Assembly: GCA_022792175.1 (NCBI GenBank)
Contig: JAAWAN010000028.1
Span: 1-64,000, forward strand
DNA: 64,000 nucleotides
Direction: 5' to 3'
Source: Provencibacterium sp.
GTDB taxonomy: Bacteria > Bacillota > Clostridia > Oscillospirales > Ruminococcaceae
How positions within the stretch are numbered: the stretch's first letter is position 1; each line of letters starts with the position of its first letter. Positions 60,131 to 64,000 of the stretch are shown here, piece by piece. Under the pieces are notes generated by a model that saw only the letters and a list, made by a program, of their open reading frames with translations, was not told where the DNA came from and made no database searches. The position numbers were made by a program, and so were the translations under genes.

Positions 60131-60672
60131 CTACGCGGGCTCCGACTTTTTCTCCTTATTGTAGGAGATATCCTCTATGATGCTTTTGAGCAGCAGGTTT
60201 TTTGCCTTTCATCCGCGCACAGGCAGGCCATCAACGCGGTATCTGCCGACGGCGGGGAGAGCTCCTCCTTTTCCGGCAGACGGGCAAGCTCTGCTTCCCG
60301 ATCGGCCCGGATATGTTCATCCACCATTTTCATCTCTGTCGGCAGGTCGCAGCATCATCTCCCCTGCTTCAGCAGACACAGCTTTTTCAGTTCCTGCAGC
60401 CGGACAGGAGGCGGGGAAGGGGAATTTCCTTTAGCCGGCCGCCTGCTCTTTCCGGCAGCACCCGCTCTCCACACAGGCGGGCTTTGCCGCTGCCATGCAG
60501 CCACAGGTAGTACAGATAAGATAAGCTTCCCCCGGCAAACGCCTGCCTCTTCCAAAAAGCAGCTCCCTTCTCTTTACGAGCAGCTGCTTTTTTGTGCCGG
60601 ACAAGCGTCTCTTCCAGCCCCGCCTGCTCCTCGGCGCGCGATTTGCGCAGATAATGGCATAACGCTCCATTC
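60131..60672 (-). pseudogene. Remnant of a large serine recombinase
   Basis: Two pieces of a serine recombinase in different frames. The N-terminal piece (near 60580-60660) reads CHYLRKSRAEEQAGLEETLVRHKKAA, seen in parts, the start of the resolvase domain with its YLRKSR motif. The C-terminal piece (near 60131-60320) reads LPTEMKMVDEHIRADREAE then, after a one-base correction in an A6 run near 60204, ERQKNLLLKSIIEDISYNKEK, the usual recombinase tail. The catalytic core and most of the middle are deleted. A good AAAGGGAGGG site still precedes the old start near 60670. The flanks 59945-60130 show nothing identifiable. Confidence 0.6.
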
Positions 60673-60733
60673 TATCCCTCCCTTTCCCTACTTTATTCGG
60701 GAAGCAGGGAGCGTCATGAATGGAAGGCGGGGG

Positions 60734-63700
60734 CTATCCGTTTGCCTCTTCCTTTTGGGCGGCAAAGCGGACCCGCACCGATTTGATTTCATAGGGCAGC
60801 AGGTTCAGGGTAATGGTGTGAAGGCCGGCCGGCAGCTTTTCGCAGGGATTCTCCATCAGATCGCATTCCCAGGCGCTTTCAATCTCCCCCTGCAGCTGCA
60901 GCGTAACCCGGGTGCGGCGGTTGTAGATTTCTACCAGCCGCAGAATGCTCTCCTCCCCCTCCTCCGCGCGCTTGCAGCTCTCCAGCATAACGCCCGGCGC
61001 ATCGAGCGAGGCAAAGGAGCCGCTCGCCGGCAGGCTGCCGGGGTGCGCCTGCTCGCGCACGGCATACAGCGGGGAGTTGAGCCGCCCGGCCATGGCCGGG
61101 ACCTCTCCCTCCCGCCAGCCGCCCAAATGCGGATAGAGCGAATAGGTAAATTCATGCTTCTCCCGGTCGGCATCCGGATTGGGCTCGGTAGCGGATTTGA
61201 GCAGCGTCAGCCGCATGACCCCGTCGCGGATATCGTGGCCATATTTGCAGTCGTTTAACAGCGCCGCGCCGTAGCCATCCTCCGAGAGGTCGGCCCACTG
61301 GTGGGCGCAGACCTCAAAGCGGGCCCAGTCCCAGCTGGTGTTCCAGTGGGTGGGGCGCTCCACATTGCCGAACTGGATATCATAGGTGGCGCGCGAGGAG
61401 TGGATATCCACTGGGAAGGCGGCCTTGAGCAGAATGTGCGACTGCTTCCAGTCGATCACCGTTTTAAAATCGATGCGCGGAATCTCCCGGTAGAGGCAGA
61501 TATACTGGGTAATCACCGAGTCCAAAAAGGGACGCACCACCTTGAGGCAGGTGAAAAGCTCCCCATCGGCGATAAGCTCCATCGAGGCCTCGGTAAGCTC
61601 CCACATCTTTTCCTGGTAGTAGATGTTGATATCCCAGGCATCATATTTGTGGGGCCGGTCCTCAAAGGCCTGCAGTACATTGGCGCGCTCCCCCTTCGGC
61701 AGCAGCGAACGCCCGGCGCGCTTATCATAAAGCTCGGTAATCTCCCCGCTTTCATTGAATCCGAGACGGAAAAAGCGGTTTTCCAGCTCCCTGACGGGGC
61801 CGGCCGGCAGGGCCTCCTCCTTCTGCCCGCCATGGGGCAGGCAGCTAAAGGCGCGATAGCCCTTCGAGGGAATATCCCGCGCGAGAAAGAAGGTGCGTCC
61901 ATTCACCGTCTGCAGGGGAAGGGGCGTTTCGTCCTCATCGAGCACCTGGGCAAAATCTCCCGGTAGCTCGCACAGGTCGGTGCGGGCGAAGCCCAGCGGG
62001 TTAAAGACAACCACCCGCTCCTCGGAGAGCGCCAGCCTGCCGGCAATGGAGGAGAGCGCCCTTTGCAGCAGGGCGTTCGCTTCGCAGAGCAGCCGTTCAT
62101 ACTGCTCCCGGCTCTCCTCATAGACCTCTTTAATGGAGGAGCCGGGCAGAATATCATGGAACTGGTTGAGCAGCACCGTTTCCCAGCAGCGCTGCAGCTG
62201 GGAGGCGGGATACGCCTCCCCTGCCAGAGAGCTGAAAAGCTCCACCGCCTGCAGCAGCAGCTCGCTTTTCCGGTTATATTTCTTGTTGCGCGCCATCGAG
62301 GTATAGGTCCCCCGGTGGTATTCCAGATAGAGCTCGCCCACCCAGCGGGGAAGCTTGCGGTTATCCTTCACCGTCTCCTCCAAATCCTCGAAGAACTCCC
62401 GCGCGCTCATCCGGTGAAGCTTTGGGCAGCCGGGAATGCCCTTCTCCATCCGGCGGCCCATTTCGAGCATCTCCCGGGTCGGGCCGCCTCCGCCGTCGCC
62501 ATAGCCATAGGTCAAAAGGGCCTTGGCGCCCAGTTCCTTCTGCTGGTAACGCTGCCAGGCCCCAATCAGGTGGGCGGGGTTCAAAATGCCGTTGTAGGTG
62601 GTGTAGTTGGGACGCTTGACGGCGGTATCGCTCGCGAGATCCTGGGTGGTGATAAAGTGGGTCAGAATCCGGGTGCCGTCCAGCCCTTCCCACAGGAAGG
62701 TATCATAGGGGAGCTTGTTATATTCGTTCCAGCTGATTTTGCTGGTCATGAAGTAGTCCACCCCGGATTTTTTCAAAATCTGCGGGAGGGCGGCGCTGTA
62801 GCCGAAAACATCCGGCAGCCAGAGAATCCGGCTGTTTACGCCGAACTCCTCCTTAAAAAAGCGCTTTCCATAAAGAATCTGCCGAACCAGGCTCTCCCCG
62901 GAGGCGAGGTTGCAGTCTGCCTCCAGCCACATGGCCCCCTCCGGCTCCCAGCGCCCCTCGGCCACCCGGGCCTTGAGCTTTTCATAGAGAGCAGGCTGCG
63001 CCTCTTTAAAATAGGCATACAGCTGCGGCTGGCTGGACATAAAGCGGTATTCGGGATATTCCTCCATCAGCTTTAAGGCGGTCGCAAAGCTGCGCACCGT
63101 TTTCTCCCTCGTCTGCCCCAGCGTCCAGCGCCAGGCAACGTCTATATGGGTGTGGCCGATGCAGCAGACCGCCTCGCGGCTGTTTTTATACCCCTTGCTA
63201 TAAAATTCCTTTTCCAGATATTCGTTGGCCGCCTGAACGCTCTGCCGGTATTCCGGCGAGTGGGGAACGCGCAGGTCCACCATGTTGAGCGCCGTCTCCG
63301 CCGCGCGGTAGATTTCCAGCAGGTCGCTGCTGCCCGGCGGCAGCAGCCGCGCAGTCTCAAGCGGGGCGCGCAGGTTGTAATAAAGGCGCTCGGTCTGCTC
63401 ATCCCGGGCGCACAGCAGAAGCCGCAGCCCGCAGGGCTCTGCCTGCATCCCCCCATAGCCCTCAAGCGCCACCAGAAAGCGCTCTCCTCCCGCTGCCTTC
63501 CCGGTGAGCGGCAGCAGACGGTGGTTTACATCCAGCCCCTGCACCGGCTCCCCATTCAGGTAGGCAAAAAACTGGGGGTTGGTGGCATCCCACTGCCCCT
63601 CGCGGCCGGTGGTAAGCAGCAGCAGCGCGTGTTTTCCGGCATAGGAAGCGGGCAGCTGCAACTCAATACGAAACCAGGCGTGCACATCCCGCCCGCCCCA

Positions 63701-63880
63701 GCGCTGGCCGGGCGAGAAAACGGAAAAGCCCTCGGGGGAGGTTTCCGGTTTTTCAAAGCCCTCCGGCTTTTTCTCCGCTATCAGAAAATTTTCAATGGGA
63801 ACGCAATCGGTATACCGCATTTCATCCAGCACCGACAGCAGCTTTTCAAAGCGCTCCTGGTAGAAATAGAACTGTTCCAT
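60734..63880 (-). CDS. GH38 alpha-mannosidase
   Basis: A 1048-aa glycoside hydrolase family 38 enzyme that releases terminal alpha-linked mannose. The zinc ligands H243 and D247 are in GHTHIDVAWRW, the catalytic nucleophile D357 is in LWLPDVFGYSAAL, and the central three-helix and C-terminal beta domains follow (GYGDGGGGPTREM, LLNQFHDILPGSS, GYRAFSCLP). No signal peptide, so it acts in the cytoplasm on imported glycans. The length is standard for bacterial GH38. The gene upstream on the same strand is cut by the window edge. It is the only glycosidase seen here. Confidence 0.95.
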   Translation of the reverse strand: MEQFYFYQERFEKLLSVLDEMRYTDCVPIENFLIAEKKPEGFEKPETSPEGFSVFSPGQRWGGRDVHAWFRIELQLPASYAGKHALLLLTTGREGQWDATNPQFFAYLNGEPVQGLDVNHRLLPLTGKAAGGERFLVALEGYGGMQAEPCGLRLLLCARDEQTERLYYNLRAPLETARLLPPGSSDLLEIYRAAETALNMVDLRVPHSPEYRQSVQAANEYLEKEFYSKGYKNSREAVCCIGHTHIDVAWRWTLGQTREKTVRSFATALKLMEEYPEYRFMSSQPQLYAYFKEAQPALYEKLKARVAEGRWEPEGAMWLEADCNLASGESLVRQILYGKRFFKEEFGVNSRILWLPDVFGYSAALPQILKKSGVDYFMTSKISWNEYNKLPYDTFLWEGLDGTRILTHFITTQDLASDTAVKRPNYTTYNGILNPAHLIGAWQRYQQKELGAKALLTYGYGDGGGGPTREMLEMGRRMEKGIPGCPKLHRMSAREFFEDLEETVKDNRKLPRWVGELYLEYHRGTYTSMARNKKYNRKSELLLQAVELFSSLAGEAYPASQLQRCWETVLLNQFHDILPGSSIKEVYEESREQYERLLCEANALLQRALSSIAGRLALSEERVVVFNPLGFARTDLCELPGDFAQVLDEDETPLPLQTVNGRTFFLARDIPSKGYRAFSCLPHGGQKEEALPAGPVRELENRFFRLGFNESGEITELYDKRAGRSLLPKGERANVLQAFEDRPHKYDAWDINIYYQEKMWELTEASMELIADGELFTCLKVVRPFLDSVITQYICLYREIPRIDFKTVIDWKQSHILLKAAFPVDIHSSRATYDIQFGNVERPTHWNTSWDWARFEVCAHQWADLSEDGYGAALLNDCKYGHDIRDGVMRLTLLKSATEPNPDADREKHEFTYSLYPHLGGWREGEVPAMAGRLNSPLYAVREQAHPGSLPASGSFASLDAPGVMLESCKRAEEGEESILRLVEIYNRRTRVTLQLQGEIESAWECDLMENPCEKLPAGLHTITLNLLPYEIKSVRVRFAAQKEEANG

Positions 63881-63934
63881 AGCCTGTGCACCTCTTTAAA
63901 TTAACGTTTGATTTTAAAAGCAAAAAGCCCGTTC

Positions 63935-64000
63935 TTAAATCGCCTGCGCATCCAGCCTTGCCAGCACATCCCGGCACCAGTCAAAAAGCAGGGAAAGGGC
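63935..64000 (-). CDS. C-terminal end of a gene beyond the window
   Basis: The last 21 codons (ALSLLFDWCRDVLARLDAQAI and a TAA stop at 63935-63937) run off the window edge. The fragment is too short to identify. It ends 54 bases before the alpha-mannosidase start on the same strand, so it is probably in the same operon. Confidence 0.55.
   Translation of the reverse strand, partial: ALSLLFDWCRDVLARLDAQAI

Noticed and set aside
59984-61258. 424-aa open frame on the plus strand
   Set aside because: It runs antisense through the recombinase remnant and the end of the alpha-mannosidase, with no coherent domain.

Overview
The window looks like chromosomal DNA of an anaerobic, GC-rich clostridium (Bacillota, Clostridia, probably an Oscillospiraceae/Ruminococcaceae relative). 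Supporting this are strong AGGAGG-type ribosome binding sites, many TTGACA-N17/18-TATAAT promoters, frequent GTG and TTG starts, and clostridial families: DUF1836, DUF2975 with its small XRE partner, DUF4173, type III glutamine synthetase, A-type flavoprotein with rubredoxin, GHKL/LytTR signalling, and a three-protein glycerol-3-phosphate dehydrogenase set. The family assignments come from reading motifs; no database search was run. I noticed no rRNA, tRNA or CRISPR array.

Layout. 1-7.9 kb: hemolysin III-type membrane protein, DUF1836 and Nudix genes, a DUF2975/XRE/DUF4173 set, a large exported multi-module protein, a HAD phosphatase. 7.9-12.8 kb: CNNM/CorC transporter, then an oxygen/NO defence group (rubredoxin, FprA, hemerythrin-receiver protein). 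12.9-16.1 kb (minus): an unknown coiled-coil protein and a GHKL kinase/LytTR regulator pair. 16.4-19.8 kb (minus): a three-subunit biotin-dependent set resembling transcarboxylase. 20.3-23.5 kb: asparagine synthetase A and glutamine synthetase III, both ammonia-assimilating. 23.6-28.5 kb (minus): reductase-like protein, methyltransferase, a frameshifted nucleoside phosphorylase, DUF2500, and acetolactate synthase ilvN/ilvB. 28.6-31.3 kb: an unknown gene between repeat copies, a metal/cofactor-binding lipoprotein and the antiterminator GlpP. 31.6-37.8 kb: chemoreceptor, purA, a sugar-type dehydrogenase and isomerase, and a NifX-like protein. 37.8-43.1 kb (minus): tsaD, rimI, polA and a NERD nuclease-like gene. 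43.4-48.8 kb: dusB, MATE, CPBP, tadA and a lipoprotein. 48.9-54.5 kb (minus): the glycerol operon (GlpA-like dehydrogenase, FAD oxidoreductase, DUF1667, glpK, transaldolase-like aldolase). 54.6-60 kb (minus): a heptad-repeat protein, SH3-like protein, membrane protein, MFS, MATE and XRE-sensor protein. 60.1-64 kb: a serine recombinase remnant, a GH38 alpha-mannosidase and the end of another gene.

Most interesting signals. (1) A structured intergenic repeat of about 170 bp occurs at 16250-16419 and 37212-37381. It has several hairpins with compensatory changes, each time directly behind a minus-strand gene, and a degenerate relative lies at 31355-31410. (2) A second palindromic repeat family (28522-28591 and 29487-29623) carries the -10 boxes of two genes pointing away from each other. 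(3) A GlpP gene and a terminator-bearing leader of the glycerol operon form a plausible antitermination circuit. (4) Three single-base losses in homopolymer runs break two genes, so either decay or sequencing error should be considered.
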